From Streptomyces marinisediminis (GTDB taxonomy: Bacteria; Actinomycetota; Actinomycetes; Streptomycetales; Streptomycetaceae): a stretch of 64,000 nucleotides of DNA. The translations under genes and the position numbers were made by a program. Positions 34,097 to 42,855 of this stretch are shown piece after piece. The notes beneath the pieces are model-generated. The model searched no databases and had not been told where the DNA came from. It saw only the letters and a program-made list of their open reading frames with translations. How positions within the stretch are numbered: position 1 is the first letter of the stretch; every line of letters starts with the position of its first letter. The DNA lies in the NCBI RefSeq assembly GCF_026262575.1, contig NZ_JAPKFL010000028.1:1-64000 (forward strand). The letters run 5' to 3'.

Positions 34097-34948
34097 ATGA
34101 GGAGCAGCAACCCGGTCTTCTCGCGTCGGGGGTTCAGTCGGGAGGGCCACGCCGGCTTCCAGGCCGGTCAGGCACAGGCAGGGAACCCCTACGCGCAGCC
34201 CCAGGCCGGAAACCCGTACGCCCAGCCGCAGGCTGGCAACCCCTACACGCAGACGCAGCAGGGCGCCCCGCCCGCCGCCCCGCCGCAGGCCGGCCGCATG
34301 ACGATGGACGACGTCGTCTCGCGCACCGCGCTGACGCTCGGCACGGTCGTGGCGACGGCCACGGTGGCGTGGATCACCGACGTCGGCCTGGGCCTGGCGA
34401 TCTTCGCCGCGCTCGTCGCCTTCGGCCTCGGCCTGTGGCAGTCCTTCAAGGCGAAGGCCTCGCCGCCGCTGATCCTGGCGTACGCCGCGTTCGAGGGCGT
34501 CTTCCTCGGCGCGATGAGCAACTACGTCAACCAGTTCGCGCCCGGCGCGGCCATGCAGGCGGTGCTCGGCACCATGGCGGTCTTCGCCGCGGTGCTGTTC
34601 CTCTACAAGACGCGGATCATCCGGGTCAACGCCCGCTTCACCCGGTTCGCCATCGCGGCCGGCATGGGCTACGCCCTGCTGTGCCTGGTGAACCTGGGCT
34701 TCGCGCTGTTCGGCGCGGGGGACGGCTGGGGCTTCCGCACCGGCGGCATCGGCATCCTGATGGGCATCGCCGGCATCCTGATCGCCTCGCTCTTCCTCGC
34801 CCTGGACTTCAAGCAGGTCGAGGACGGCATCGCCTACGGCGCGCCGCGCGAGGAGTCCTGGCTGGCCGCCTTCGGCCTGACCATGACGCTGGCCTGGATC
34901 TACCTGGAGTTCCTGCGCCTGGCCTGGATCCTCAACAGCAGCGACTGA
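34097..34948 (+). CDS. Bax1-I/YccA-type membrane protein with N-terminal repeats
   Basis: A 283-residue protein of the Bax inhibitor-1-like family (DUF4203/Bax1-I type in Actinobacteria), with seven predicted helices from about residue 75 onward. ASPPLILAYAAFEGVFLGAMS and LALDFKQVEDGIAYGAP are family landmarks. The N-terminal ~65 residues are Gln/Pro/Ala-rich and hold three copies of AGNPYxQxQ. GGAGGAG lies before the ATG. Its cellular role in bacteria is unclear; homologues form cation-leak channels or interact with FtsH. Confidence 0.88.
   Translation: MRSSNPVFSRRGFSREGHAGFQAGQAQAGNPYAQPQAGNPYAQPQAGNPYTQTQQGAPPAAPPQAGRMTMDDVVSRTALTLGTVVATATVAWITDVGLGLAIFAALVAFGLGLWQSFKAKASPPLILAYAAFEGVFLGAMSNYVNQFAPGAAMQAVLGTMAVFAAVLFLYKTRIIRVNARFTRFAIAAGMGYALLCLVNLGFALFGAGDGWGFRTGGIGILMGIAGILIASLFLALDFKQVEDGIAYGAPREESWLAAFGLTMTLAWIYLEFLRLAWILNSSD
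34178..34258 (+). repeat. Three 27-bp in-frame repeats
   Basis: Three tandem 27-base units encode AGNPYAQPQ, AGNPYAQPQ and AGNPYTQTQ in the cytoplasmic tail of the Bax1-I-like protein. Third-base differences show that they are not a recent slippage product. Confidence 0.85.
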
Positions 34949-34994
34949 CCGGGCGTCGCGGCCAGGGCCCGCCGCCCGGCCGCCGACGCGCACC

Positions 34995-35030
34995 GCGGGG
35001 CCCGCGAGGTGTACACCTCGCGGGCCCCGC
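34995..35030. terminator. 18-bp hairpin terminator
   Basis: A perfect 36-base palindrome (18 bp per arm), 46 bases past the Bax1-I-like gene. Confidence 0.85.
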
Positions 35031-35158
35031 GCCGTAGGCGCGCGGTCACATGACTGTTCCGTCACGAAACGTCACGCAGCGCCCCCGGAAGGTGGCGCGG
35101 AGTCAGCCCGTGTGGCAGGGTGCCGTGTCGCGCGCTCGGTCGTGGGGGAGGGAACACC

Positions 35159-37138
35159 GTGGCGGACAGCAGACCGGTTTTCGAACGCAACGTGGCGGTA
35201 CGCGCCGTCCACGCGGTGATGCAGCCGGACTACCCGTCACCGGGCGGGCGGCCGCGCCCGCTGATCGTCTTCGAGGGCCCGCACGGCAGTGGGAAGACCG
35301 TCCTGCTCGACGTGCTCGCCGAGAAGCTCGCCCCGCACATCCCGCACGGCCGCGCGGACCTGGGCGACCAGCTCCACGAGGACCTGCCCGTCACCCTCTC
35401 CGGCCTGGCCGCCGGCCTGGCCAGCCACCGCCCCCGGTACGGCAGGCTCCGTTTCCCCCGGCTGCTCATCGGCCTGCTGGTCATCCAGCAGGACTTCGCC
35501 CACCTCGACTTCGAGCAGGCCCGGCAGGACGTGGTGCAGTTGCTCGGGCAGCGCCGGCACGGAAGCTGGCCCCAGCGCTTCCTCCAGGACATCGCGGGCA
35601 GCCCGCTGGAGCTGGGCCTGTCCGCCGGCGTCGTCTCCGCCACCGTGCAGGTGCCCCTCCAGGGGCTCGGCTCCCTGCTCGGCTTCACCTTCCCCGACCG
35701 GGCGCGGCACTGGTACGGGCACCGCGACCGCGGCCTGACCGACCAGGCCGTCGACACCCTGGTCACCCTCGGCCGCAGCGCGCACGAGCTCCGCGGCGAG
35801 GAACCGGGCACCGAGCGTCACTTTGCCGCCCGCGCCCAGGTGGACGGCTTGCTGTGCGAGGCGTTCCTGGCCGACCTGCGCGACGCCCCCCGGCGCGTGC
35901 ACGCCCTCCAGACGCCCGTGCTCCTGCTGGACAACGCCGACACCGCCGCCGGACGCGCCTTCCTGCGCCGCCTGCTCCACGCCCGGCCCCCGGCGGACGG
36001 CTCGCACGCCCCCGAGCCGCTGACGGTCGTCGTCACCGCGCGCGACGCGCTGCCGGAGCTGGCCGACGCGCCCACCGCGCCCCTGGAACACGTGCTGGAG
36101 CAGCCCGCCTCCCCCGCCGCACCGGCCGAGGGGGGGCCGCTCGCCCTGCGCTACCGCCTGCCCGACCTCACGCGCGGTGACATCCACACCCTGCTGACCG
36201 GCCCGGCCGGCCGCGGCGACGCCCGGCTGGCGCGGCTGGTGCACACCTACACCGGCGGCCACCCGGAGGCCGCGGGGCTGCTGGCCCGGCAGGCCGCCCG
36301 GCACCCCGAGGCCCGCGGCGGGGTGGCCGGGCTCCTGGAGTGCCCCGCCCCCGGCACCGACGGGGTGGCGGACGACCCGGCGGAGCCGGCCGAGGAGTGG
36401 CTGCTGCGCCGGCTGCTCGCGGCCGACGCCCCGGTGGCCGAGGGGCTGCGGTGGGAGAACCAGGTGGCCGCGTTCGCCGCCGGGGCCGCCGCCCGCCGCG
36501 AGGTGGACGGGCTGTGGCTGAGCCACCAGGAGGACCTGGTGGACCCGGCCTGGGCCGGCGAGGTGCGCCGCGCCCGGCTGTGGGACGCCGCGGCCGGCGG
36601 GTCCGGCACCGCCGTGCTGCGCCGCCTGCTGCTGCGCCGGCTCGCCGCGCGTCCGGCGGGCTCGGCCGTCTCCTGGCACGCGGTGCACACCAGGCTCTCC
36701 GCGTACTGCCGCGACCACGAGGACCACACGGGCGCGCTGTTCTACCGGCTCGCCCTGGACGAGCTGACGCCGGTGGCCCAGGAGCTGGCCCGGCTCCTGC
36801 CCCAGATGCCCGGCCGGGACTGGCTGGAGGTGCTGCGCGCGGTCGCGGAGGCGCCCTGCGGCAGCCCGCGACGGCAGGCGATGGACCCCTACGCGCACTT
36901 CAGCCACCTCGTGCGGGACCTGCCCGAGCCCACGGCGGACGACGCCGGAGGCCACGTCGCCCGGCTGCTGGCGGCACTGCGCGTCGTCGGCGACCCGGCG
37001 GGCGGCGTCGAGCGGGGGTTCCTGCACACCCAGATCTCCCACACCCTGACCGCGCTCGCCCTGCACTCCCCCGACGGCCTCGTGGCCCTCCACGAAGCGG
37101 CCGACGAACACGAGCGGCAGGCCCGGTGGTGGATGTGA
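35159..37138 (+). CDS. STAND-like P-loop ATPase of unknown function
   Basis: A 659-residue ATP-binding protein I do not recognise beyond its fold. Walker A is GPHGSGKT at residues 40-47, and Walker B is PVLLLDNAD at about 246-254. A sensor-like PLTVVVTARD follows. LTRGDIHTLLTGPA and YTGGHPEAAGLLARQAA resemble the helical and winged parts of STAND/NACHT modules. The C-terminal ~250 residues are helical and end in HEAADEHERQARWWM. A hydrophobic stretch at about 160-185 may be a membrane contact. GTG start behind GGGAGGGAAC. It is followed after 103 bases by the anchored substrate-binding-like gene and is probably cotranscribed with it. Confidence 0.7.
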   Translation: MADSRPVFERNVAVRAVHAVMQPDYPSPGGRPRPLIVFEGPHGSGKTVLLDVLAEKLAPHIPHGRADLGDQLHEDLPVTLSGLAAGLASHRPRYGRLRFPRLLIGLLVIQQDFAHLDFEQARQDVVQLLGQRRHGSWPQRFLQDIAGSPLELGLSAGVVSATVQVPLQGLGSLLGFTFPDRARHWYGHRDRGLTDQAVDTLVTLGRSAHELRGEEPGTERHFAARAQVDGLLCEAFLADLRDAPRRVHALQTPVLLLDNADTAAGRAFLRRLLHARPPADGSHAPEPLTVVVTARDALPELADAPTAPLEHVLEQPASPAAPAEGGPLALRYRLPDLTRGDIHTLLTGPAGRGDARLARLVHTYTGGHPEAAGLLARQAARHPEARGGVAGLLECPAPGTDGVADDPAEPAEEWLLRRLLAADAPVAEGLRWENQVAAFAAGAAARREVDGLWLSHQEDLVDPAWAGEVRRARLWDAAAGGSGTAVLRRLLLRRLAARPAGSAVSWHAVHTRLSAYCRDHEDHTGALFYRLALDELTPVAQELARLLPQMPGRDWLEVLRAVAEAPCGSPRRQAMDPYAHFSHLVRDLPEPTADDAGGHVARLLAALRVVGDPAGGVERGFLHTQISHTLTALALHSPDGLVALHEAADEHERQARWWM

Positions 37139-37241
37139 CGCGGCCGCGCCCGGCGCCGAGCGGGCCGGCGGCGACGGGGGAGGCGGCGTCCGCCGCGGTG
37201 CGGGCGCCCGCACACGGCACCGACCAAGCCCGGGAGGGCAG

Positions 37242-38768
37242 ATGACCGGTTCCCCGGTGGACCACACGGACTTCTCACCCCCGAAGCGCACGGTGACCCG
37301 GCTGCTGGTGGTGGCCGGGGTGCTGGCCCTGCTCGCCGGGGGCATCGCGGCGCTGGTGTGGCTGCCGCCCCGGCTGGCGTGCGACGGGCCGGGGTCGGGG
37401 GTCGTCGAGCGGGGCGGCGAGTGCATCGGCGTCACCGACGGCAGCCCGGCGTTCGTGCCCGGCGGGCCGGACCTGCACGCCCAGTTCCGCGCCATCCAGC
37501 AGCGCATCAAGGTGGAGAACGACCGGGTGGCCGAGGAGGAGAGCTCCGCCGTGAAGGTGGCGCTGCTCAGCACGCTGACCCCGCACGCCGACAGCCCGCA
37601 GAGCCCGGCCCAGATACTCCACTCCCTGCAAGGGGCCCACGTCGCCCAGATGCGCGCCAACCACACCCGGGAACTGGGCGACCCGGCCCCGCAGATCCAG
37701 CTCCACCTGGCCAACGCCGGCAGCGGACACGAGCGCTGGGAGCCGGTCGTGCAGGAGCTGATCGACATGACGCACGGGGAGACACCGCTCGTGGCCGTCG
37801 CGGGCCTGGGCCCCAGCGTGGCGGGCACCCGCGCCGCCGCCGAGCGGCTGTCCGAGGCCGACATCCCGATGATCGCCTCCGTGGCCAGCGCCTCGGGGCT
37901 GCGCCACGCGCACATCCCGGGACTGGTGCGCGTCACCCCGAGCAACCGGGACTTCGTCGCCGCGCTGCACGCCTACGTCGGGGCCCGCGACGACCTGCGC
38001 ACCGCCCTGCTCGTGCACGACGAGAGCCCGCCCGACCTGCACGTGAAGTCCCTGACCGACAGCTTCGAGCGGACCTTCGCACAGGAGCTGTCCGGCCGCG
38101 CCCCGCAGCCGTTCCAGGGCACCACCGTCTCCTCCGACGTGCCCTACAGCTTCTTCGACCCGGTGGTGCGCAACCTCTGCGGCGCCGAGGCCGACATGGT
38201 GCTCTTCTCCGGGCGCACCACCGACCTGCACCACTTCCTGGACGCCCTGCACGTGCGCACCTGCCTGTCCGACCCGGTGTCGGTGCTGTTCGTGGAGACC
38301 GGGCCGGTGATCCCCGAGGAGGAGGTCGCCAGGCTGCGCGAGCACCACATCACGGTGGTGCACGCGTCCGCCAGCGACCCGGCGTGGACCGGCGAGGACG
38401 GCCCGGCCGCGGGCGCGCCCGCGGGGTACGCGGCGTTCGAGGCGGCCTTCCGCACGCGGCTGCCCGCGGTCGAGGACGTGCCGACCGCCCTCGCGGACGG
38501 GTACGCCGTGGCCCACCACGACGCGGTGCTGACCGCGGTGCGCGCCGTCCGGCTGACCTACTCGGGCGAGGAGGGGCAGCGGCCGAGCGCCGCGCAGACC
38601 GCCCGCGCGCTGTTCCTGCTGAACGAGGACAACACGGTGGACGCGGCCAGCGGCACCCTGTCCTTCAGCACCTCCCGGGGCGGGGACCCGGGCGGCAAGC
38701 CCGTGCCGGTCCTGGAGATCCCCGACCGGGACACGGGCCACCGGCGCTACGACACCCCGAAGCTGTGA
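37242..38768 (+). CDS. Membrane-anchored type I periplasmic-binding-fold protein
   Basis: A 508-residue protein with an uncleaved N-terminal anchor (RLLVVAGVLALLAGGIAALV, about 19-40) and an extracellular branched-chain amino-acid receptor-like (Peripla_BP_6) domain. VKVALLSTLTPHAD is the first strand, VVAGLGPSVAGTRAAAERLS carries the typical ligand loop, and RVTPSNRDFVAALHAYV starts the second lobe. No lipobox is present and no ABC permease or ATPase subunit is nearby. GGGAGGG lies before the ATG. It is paired with the upstream STAND-like ATPase, so a ligand-sensing role is more likely than import. That is inference. Confidence 0.75.
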   Translation: MTGSPVDHTDFSPPKRTVTRLLVVAGVLALLAGGIAALVWLPPRLACDGPGSGVVERGGECIGVTDGSPAFVPGGPDLHAQFRAIQQRIKVENDRVAEEESSAVKVALLSTLTPHADSPQSPAQILHSLQGAHVAQMRANHTRELGDPAPQIQLHLANAGSGHERWEPVVQELIDMTHGETPLVAVAGLGPSVAGTRAAAERLSEADIPMIASVASASGLRHAHIPGLVRVTPSNRDFVAALHAYVGARDDLRTALLVHDESPPDLHVKSLTDSFERTFAQELSGRAPQPFQGTTVSSDVPYSFFDPVVRNLCGAEADMVLFSGRTTDLHHFLDALHVRTCLSDPVSVLFVETGPVIPEEEVARLREHHITVVHASASDPAWTGEDGPAAGAPAGYAAFEAAFRTRLPAVEDVPTALADGYAVAHHDAVLTAVRAVRLTYSGEEGQRPSAAQTARALFLLNEDNTVDAASGTLSFSTSRGGDPGGKPVPVLEIPDRDTGHRRYDTPKL

Positions 38769-38774
38769 CACCGC

Positions 38775-38816
38775 GCCGTTCCGCGCCGCGGCCCCCGTGG
38801 CGGGGCGCGGAACGGC
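38775..38816. terminator. 13-bp hairpin terminator
   Basis: A perfect 13-bp inverted repeat (38775-38787 and 38804-38816), 7 bases past the stop of the binding-fold protein. Confidence 0.7.
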
Positions 38817-38818
38817 CC

Positions 38819-38899
38819 GCGGCCCGCTCCGTGCCTGCGGCCCGCTCGATGCCTGCGGCCCGCTCGATGCCTGCGGCCCGTTCAGTGCTTGCGGCCCGA
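38819..38899. repeat. 18-bp tandem repeat, about 4.5 units
   Basis: Units of GCGGCCCGCTCGATGCCT at 38819, 38837, 38855 and 38873, plus a 9-base partial unit at 38891. Units 2 and 3 are identical; units 1 and 4 differ by two and three bases. The repeat runs into the 3' end and stop codon of the minus-strand gene that follows. Confidence 0.85.
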
Positions 38900-39115
38900 C
38901 CTCCCGCGGCGGATGTCGTGCTCGTGGATGAGGGCCTTCGCGTGGCCGTAGGCGAGGTGGTGCTCCCCGCGCAACCAGTTGACCTTGTCCTCGAAGCGGA
39001 AGAACGACGGGCCTTCGTCGACGGTGCGCATCCAGTCGCAGACCTCGCGGCCGGTGCACTCGGGGATGCGGGAGAGGAGGTTCTGGTGGGTCTCATCAGA
39101 GATGGCGTGGGACAT
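38882..39115 (-). CDS. DUF4287-like small protein
   Basis: A 77-residue protein. ISDETHQNLLSRIPECTGRE, CDWMRTVDEG and HHLAYGHAKALIHEHDI match the DUF4287 pattern, in which a Leu/Trp-containing helix precedes GL-x-HG-x-A-x-A. GGAGG lies before the ATG. The stop codon falls inside the tandem repeat listed above, so the C-terminal RRGRSGRKH is partly repeat-derived. Function unknown. Confidence 0.75.
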   Translation of the reverse strand: MSHAISDETHQNLLSRIPECTGREVCDWMRTVDEGPSFFRFEDKVNWLRGEHHLAYGHAKALIHEHDIRRGRSGRKH

Positions 39116-39230
39116 CGGCGCCTCCGGACGCGTTCGCTGAGCCCTTCGTGACACCGTGCCCGAGCCCGCCGCCCTTGGCAACAGGCCCTCCGGCCACCCC
39201 CGGGGGGCACCCGGAGCATAGGCTTGCGCC

Positions 39231-39548
39231 GTGCGCGATGTGATGCCCCTGGTGACCGCCGTCGACGCGCTGGCCGACCGCCTGCGCGCCCTTCCGCAGA
39301 GCACCCTGCGCCGGGGCGCGGCGGCCGGGGCGCTGGCGCTGGCCCGGGAGCTGGCCGACCGGGCGCAGCGGCTGGAGGAGCCCGACCGCGGGCCCCGCGA
39401 GCTGCCGGACGCGGGGATGTTCGCCGTCGGTGACCAGCTCGCCGTCGCCGGACACGACCTCGCCGAAGCCCTGCGCACCGCCGGCACCGACGCGGACCTG
39501 GCCGGCGCCGTCCGCCGGGTGACGGCCACCGCCCGCGCCCTGCCCTGA
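39231..39548 (+). CDS. Small helical hypothetical protein
   Basis: A 105-residue Ala/Leu/Arg-rich protein, probably all-helical, with no motif that I recognise. The GTG start has TAGGCT ending six bases upstream (39219-39224) and no ribosome site, suggesting a leaderless mRNA. It is convergent with the RpiR regulator. Confidence 0.65.
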   Translation: MRDVMPLVTAVDALADRLRALPQSTLRRGAAAGALALARELADRAQRLEEPDRGPRELPDAGMFAVGDQLAVAGHDLAEALRTAGTDADLAGAVRRVTATARALP

Positions 39549-39562
39549 CCGCGCGGGCCGCC

Positions 39563-40408
39563 TCAGGGCAGGAACAGGCCGCGCTCGGTGGCGCGGGTGT
39601 CGAACTCCTCCAGCCGGGCCTGCGCGTCCGGCAGCTCGTCGCACATCGCCTCCAGCAGCACCCGCCCCAGCAGCATCGGCGCGCACGCCGTGTCGAAGAC
39701 CAGGCCGGTGCCGACGGCGGCGGGCAGCAGGATGTCCTCGGGGCGGGCGACGGGGGCGAAGGCGCTGTCCGCGACCGTGACGACGCGCAGCCCGGCCCCG
39801 CGCGCCAGGTCCAGCGCGTCCAGCACCTCGCGGGGGTGCCGGGGCAGCGCGAAGCACAGCAGCGCCCCCGCCCCGGCGCGGACGGCGCCGTCCAGGCGGT
39901 CGGCGAGCAGGGAGCCGCCCTCGTCCAGCAGGCGCACGTCCGGGTGCACCTTGGCGGCGAAGTAGGCGAATCCGCGCGCCTGCGCGGCGGCGGCCCGCAG
40001 GCCCAGCACCGGGAGCGGACGGGAGGCGGCCAGCACCCGGGCGGCCTCGGCGACGGGTGCCGGGTCGGCGAGCTGCGCGGCCAGCAGGCGCAGGTTGTCG
40101 ACCTCGGCCGCCACCGCCTGCTGGTAGGCGTTGGCGGCGCGCTCGCCCGCGTCCCCGGCGTCGGCGCCCGCCTCGGCGGGGGCTTCGCGCAGGTGCCGGC
40201 GCAGGGCCGGGTACCCGTCGAACCCCAGGGCGACGGCGAACCGGGTGACCGAGGGCTGGCTGACCCCGGCCAGCTCGGCCAGCTCCACGCTGGACAGGAA
40301 CGGCGCGTCGTCCGCCCGCCGCACCAGGCAGTGGGCGATGCGCCGCTGCGTCGGCGTGAGCCGGTGCCCCTCGAACAGCTTCTGCAGCCGCGCCGCCGCA
40401 CCGCTCAT
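39563..40408 (-). CDS. RpiR/MurR-family transcriptional regulator
   Basis: A 281-residue regulator. The N-terminal HTH_6 domain has LTPTQRRIAHCLVRRADDAP, SVELAELAGVSQPSVTRFAV and LGFDGYPALRRHLRE. The C-terminal SIS domain (about 125-260) has VLGLRAAAAQARGFAYF and ALLCFALPRHPREV, the sugar-phosphate-binding fold. Such regulators respond to phosphosugars or related metabolites. A GTG three codons upstream, nearer to a GGAGAGGG, is an alternative start. Its target is not evident; the hut operon nine kilobases away is one candidate, because RpiR-type repressors control hut in some actinobacteria, but nothing here proves it. Confidence 0.86.
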   Translation of the reverse strand: MSGAAARLQKLFEGHRLTPTQRRIAHCLVRRADDAPFLSSVELAELAGVSQPSVTRFAVALGFDGYPALRRHLREAPAEAGADAGDAGERAANAYQQAVAAEVDNLRLLAAQLADPAPVAEAARVLAASRPLPVLGLRAAAAQARGFAYFAAKVHPDVRLLDEGGSLLADRLDGAVRAGAGALLCFALPRHPREVLDALDLARGAGLRVVTVADSAFAPVARPEDILLPAAVGTGLVFDTACAPMLLGRVLLEAMCDELPDAQARLEEFDTRATERGLFLP

Positions 40409-40532
40409 GGCGTCCACCCGCCCTCTCCTCAGCACTTTCAGCAGCCACCGACTCTGCATGACCCTATGCACACGGGCAAGTGGGGGGTTGTCCCCCGTGC
40501 CCGGGGCCGCCGCGCGGCCCTACCGTCCTGCC

Positions 40533-40949
40533 ATGAGCCCCGATCCCGAAATCCGGCGTGAACTCGACGCGACCCTGCGGACCCGTGAGGACCTCGGCCC
40601 CGAGTACGACGACGCCCTGGTCGACGCGTTCCTGGAGAAGCTCGACCGCCGGCTCGACGAGGTGGTGGACACCCGCGTCCGCCGCAGCCTGGCCGAGCAG
40701 CAGGTGGCCGCCGCCCGCGAGGCCCGCTCCGACACGTCGGGGCGCCGCTTCGGCCGACCCTGGGACGGCCCGCCCAACGCCGGGTCCGTGCTGGCCCTCG
40801 CGCTCATCTCGCTGGGCCTGGCCATTCCGCTCATCGGCGTCGCCACCCAGGTGGGCACCGCCGCCGTGCTGATCACGTGGCTGGGCATCGTGGGCGTCAA
40901 CGCGGTGTACGCCCACGCCCACCTCCTGGGCCGTCGCACCGGCGGCTGA
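40533..40949 (+). CDS. Two-helix integral membrane protein
   Basis: A 138-residue protein. The N-terminal ~70 residues are charged and helical (LVDAFLEKLDRRLDEVVDTR), then two membrane helices at about 88-108 and 111-130. TACCGT at 40521-40526 ends six bases before the ATG, again suggesting a leaderless mRNA. No assigned function. Confidence 0.72.
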   Translation: MSPDPEIRRELDATLRTREDLGPEYDDALVDAFLEKLDRRLDEVVDTRVRRSLAEQQVAAAREARSDTSGRRFGRPWDGPPNAGSVLALALISLGLAIPLIGVATQVGTAAVLITWLGIVGVNAVYAHAHLLGRRTGG

Positions 40950-41253
40950 CCGCGGACGGGCCCCGGCCGGGCGGGCGGCACCGCGCGGGGACCGCCGCGC
41001 CCCGGCGCCGGTCCCCGCGTCCCACGCGGCCCGGGTCGGGACCGGCCGCGCACCGTCGGCCACGAACCCCGGGAGCCGCTCCGCGGTCCGCTCCGCCGAC
41101 GCACACCACCCTGCCCGTCCCGTGTCACCTCACCGTTTCCCGCCCGTGACCACCGATCGACAGCCGGGCCGGCGACGCACGCGCGGGCGGGACGACGCGA
41201 CGCGGGCGGCGCGGGCGGCGTGGGTGAGGCGGGCCGGGGCCCCCGCCGGCCGC
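40950..41253. other. Intergenic, nothing recognised
   Basis: About 300 GC-rich bases between convergent genes. No gene, and only a short GC hairpin near 41232-41251 that might end cystathionine beta-synthase transcription. Confidence 0.45.
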
Positions 41254-42639
41254 CTACTGGCCGCGGGCGAGGAAGGCCAGCAGGTCCTGGCGGCTGACGA
41301 CGCCGGTGGGCTTGCCGTCGACGAGGACGATGGCCGCGTCGGCCCCCTCCAGGACGGCCATCAGGTCACCGACCGGCTCCCCGGAGCCCACGTGCGGCAG
41401 CGGGTCGCTCATGTGCTTCTCCAGCGGGTCCCCGAGCGCCGCGCGCTGGGTGAACAGCGCGTCCAGCAGCTCGCGTTCGACGACGGAGCCGACGACCTCG
41501 GCGGCCATCACGTCCGGGTGCCCCGCACCGGGCTTGACGATCGGCATCTGCGAGACGCCGTACTCGCGCAGCACCTCGATCGCCTCGCCGACGCTCTCCT
41601 CGGGGTGCATGTGCACCAGCGAGGGCATCGCGCCCTCCTTGTACCGCAGCACGTCACCGACCCGTACGGCGGTGGGCTCGGACTCGTCCAGGAAGCCGTA
41701 GTCGGCCATCCAGTCGTCGTTGAAGATCTTCGACAGGTAGCCGCGCCCGCCGTCGGGCAGGAGGACCACCACGACGTCCTCCGGCGTCAGCCGCTCGGCC
41801 ACCTCCAGCGCCGCGACGACCGCCATCCCGCAGGAGCCGCCCACCAGCAGGCCCTCCTCTTTGGCCAGGCGGCGCGTCATCTGGAAGGAGTCCTTGTCCG
41901 AGACGGCGATGATCTCGTCGGCGATCTCCCGGTCGTAGGCGCTGGGCCAGAAGTCCTCACCCACGCCCTCGACCAGGTAGGGCCGCCCGGAGCCCCCGGA
42001 GTACACCGAGCCCTCGGGGTCGGCGCCGACCACGCGGACCCGGCCCTCGGAGATCTCCTTCAGGTAGCGCCCGGTGCCCGAGATCGTGCCGCCGGTGCCG
42101 ATGCCCGTCACGAAGTGGGTGATGCGGCCCTCGGTCTGCCGCCACAGCTCCGGGCCGGTCGTCTCGTAGTGCGAGCGCGGGTTGTTCGCGTTGCTGTACT
42201 GGTCCGGCTTCCACGCCCCGGGCGTCTCGCGCACCAGGCGGTCGGAGACGTTGTAGTAGGAGTCCGGGTGGCCGGGGTCGACGGCCGTGGGGCAGACGAC
42301 GACCTCCGCCCCGTAGGCCCGCAGCACGTTGATCTTGTCCGTGGACACCTTGTCCGGGCACACGAAGATGCAGCGGTACCCCTTCTGCTGCGCGACGATC
42401 GCCAGGCCCACGCCGGTGTTGCCCGAGGTGGGCTCGACGATCACCCCGCCGGGGCGCAGCTCGCCGGACCGCTCGGCCGCCTCGATCATGCGCACGGCGA
42501 TGCGGTCCTTCACCGAGCCGCCGGGGTTGAAGTACTCCACCTTCGCCAGGACGGTGGCGCCGGTCGGGGAGGTGACGTTGTTCAGCTTGAGCAGCGGGGT
42601 GTTGCCGACAAGCTCGATCATCGACTCGTGATACTGCAC
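41254..42639 (-). CDS. Cystathionine beta-synthase (PLP enzyme with CBS domains)
   Basis: A 461-residue PLP-dependent beta-synthase joining serine and homocysteine (or O-acetylserine and homocysteine). The PLP lysine lies in NPGGSVKDRIAVRM, the phosphate-binding loop in GTGGTISGTGRYLKE, and PTSGNTGVGLA is the substrate loop. Two CBS domains fill the C terminus (from about residue 335: MPSLVHMHPEESVGEAIEVL, and PLPHVGSGEPVGDLMAVLEG). The GTG start follows GGAGA. It supplies cystathionine for reverse transsulfuration and can also produce H2S, which is relevant to the sulfane-sulfur module in this window. Confidence 0.92.
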   Translation of the reverse strand: MQYHESMIELVGNTPLLKLNNVTSPTGATVLAKVEYFNPGGSVKDRIAVRMIEAAERSGELRPGGVIVEPTSGNTGVGLAIVAQQKGYRCIFVCPDKVSTDKINVLRAYGAEVVVCPTAVDPGHPDSYYNVSDRLVRETPGAWKPDQYSNANNPRSHYETTGPELWRQTEGRITHFVTGIGTGGTISGTGRYLKEISEGRVRVVGADPEGSVYSGGSGRPYLVEGVGEDFWPSAYDREIADEIIAVSDKDSFQMTRRLAKEEGLLVGGSCGMAVVAALEVAERLTPEDVVVVLLPDGGRGYLSKIFNDDWMADYGFLDESEPTAVRVGDVLRYKEGAMPSLVHMHPEESVGEAIEVLREYGVSQMPIVKPGAGHPDVMAAEVVGSVVERELLDALFTQRAALGDPLEKHMSDPLPHVGSGEPVGDLMAVLEGADAAIVLVDGKPTGVVSRQDLLAFLARGQ

Positions 42640-42855
42640 TGTGGTCTCCGCGTCTGAAGGGGTGGCCGCGGTCGCGGTCCCACCCAGCAGCCTATTGCGC
42701 GACCCGGCCGACCGGGGGCGTTGCGCGGTGTTGCGCGAGCGACCACGGTGGGCAACACCCCTGTAAGACGCGGGTGCGGCCCCGAGCGGGGCCGGGCGGG
42801 GCCGGGCACCGCCCGGGGCGTCGTCGAGCGGGCCGAGACGGAAGGCGGGCGGCGC

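Noticed and set aside
37242..38768. Ordinary ABC importer binding protein
   Set aside because: No lipobox, an uncleaved anchor, and no permease or import ATPase genes nearby.
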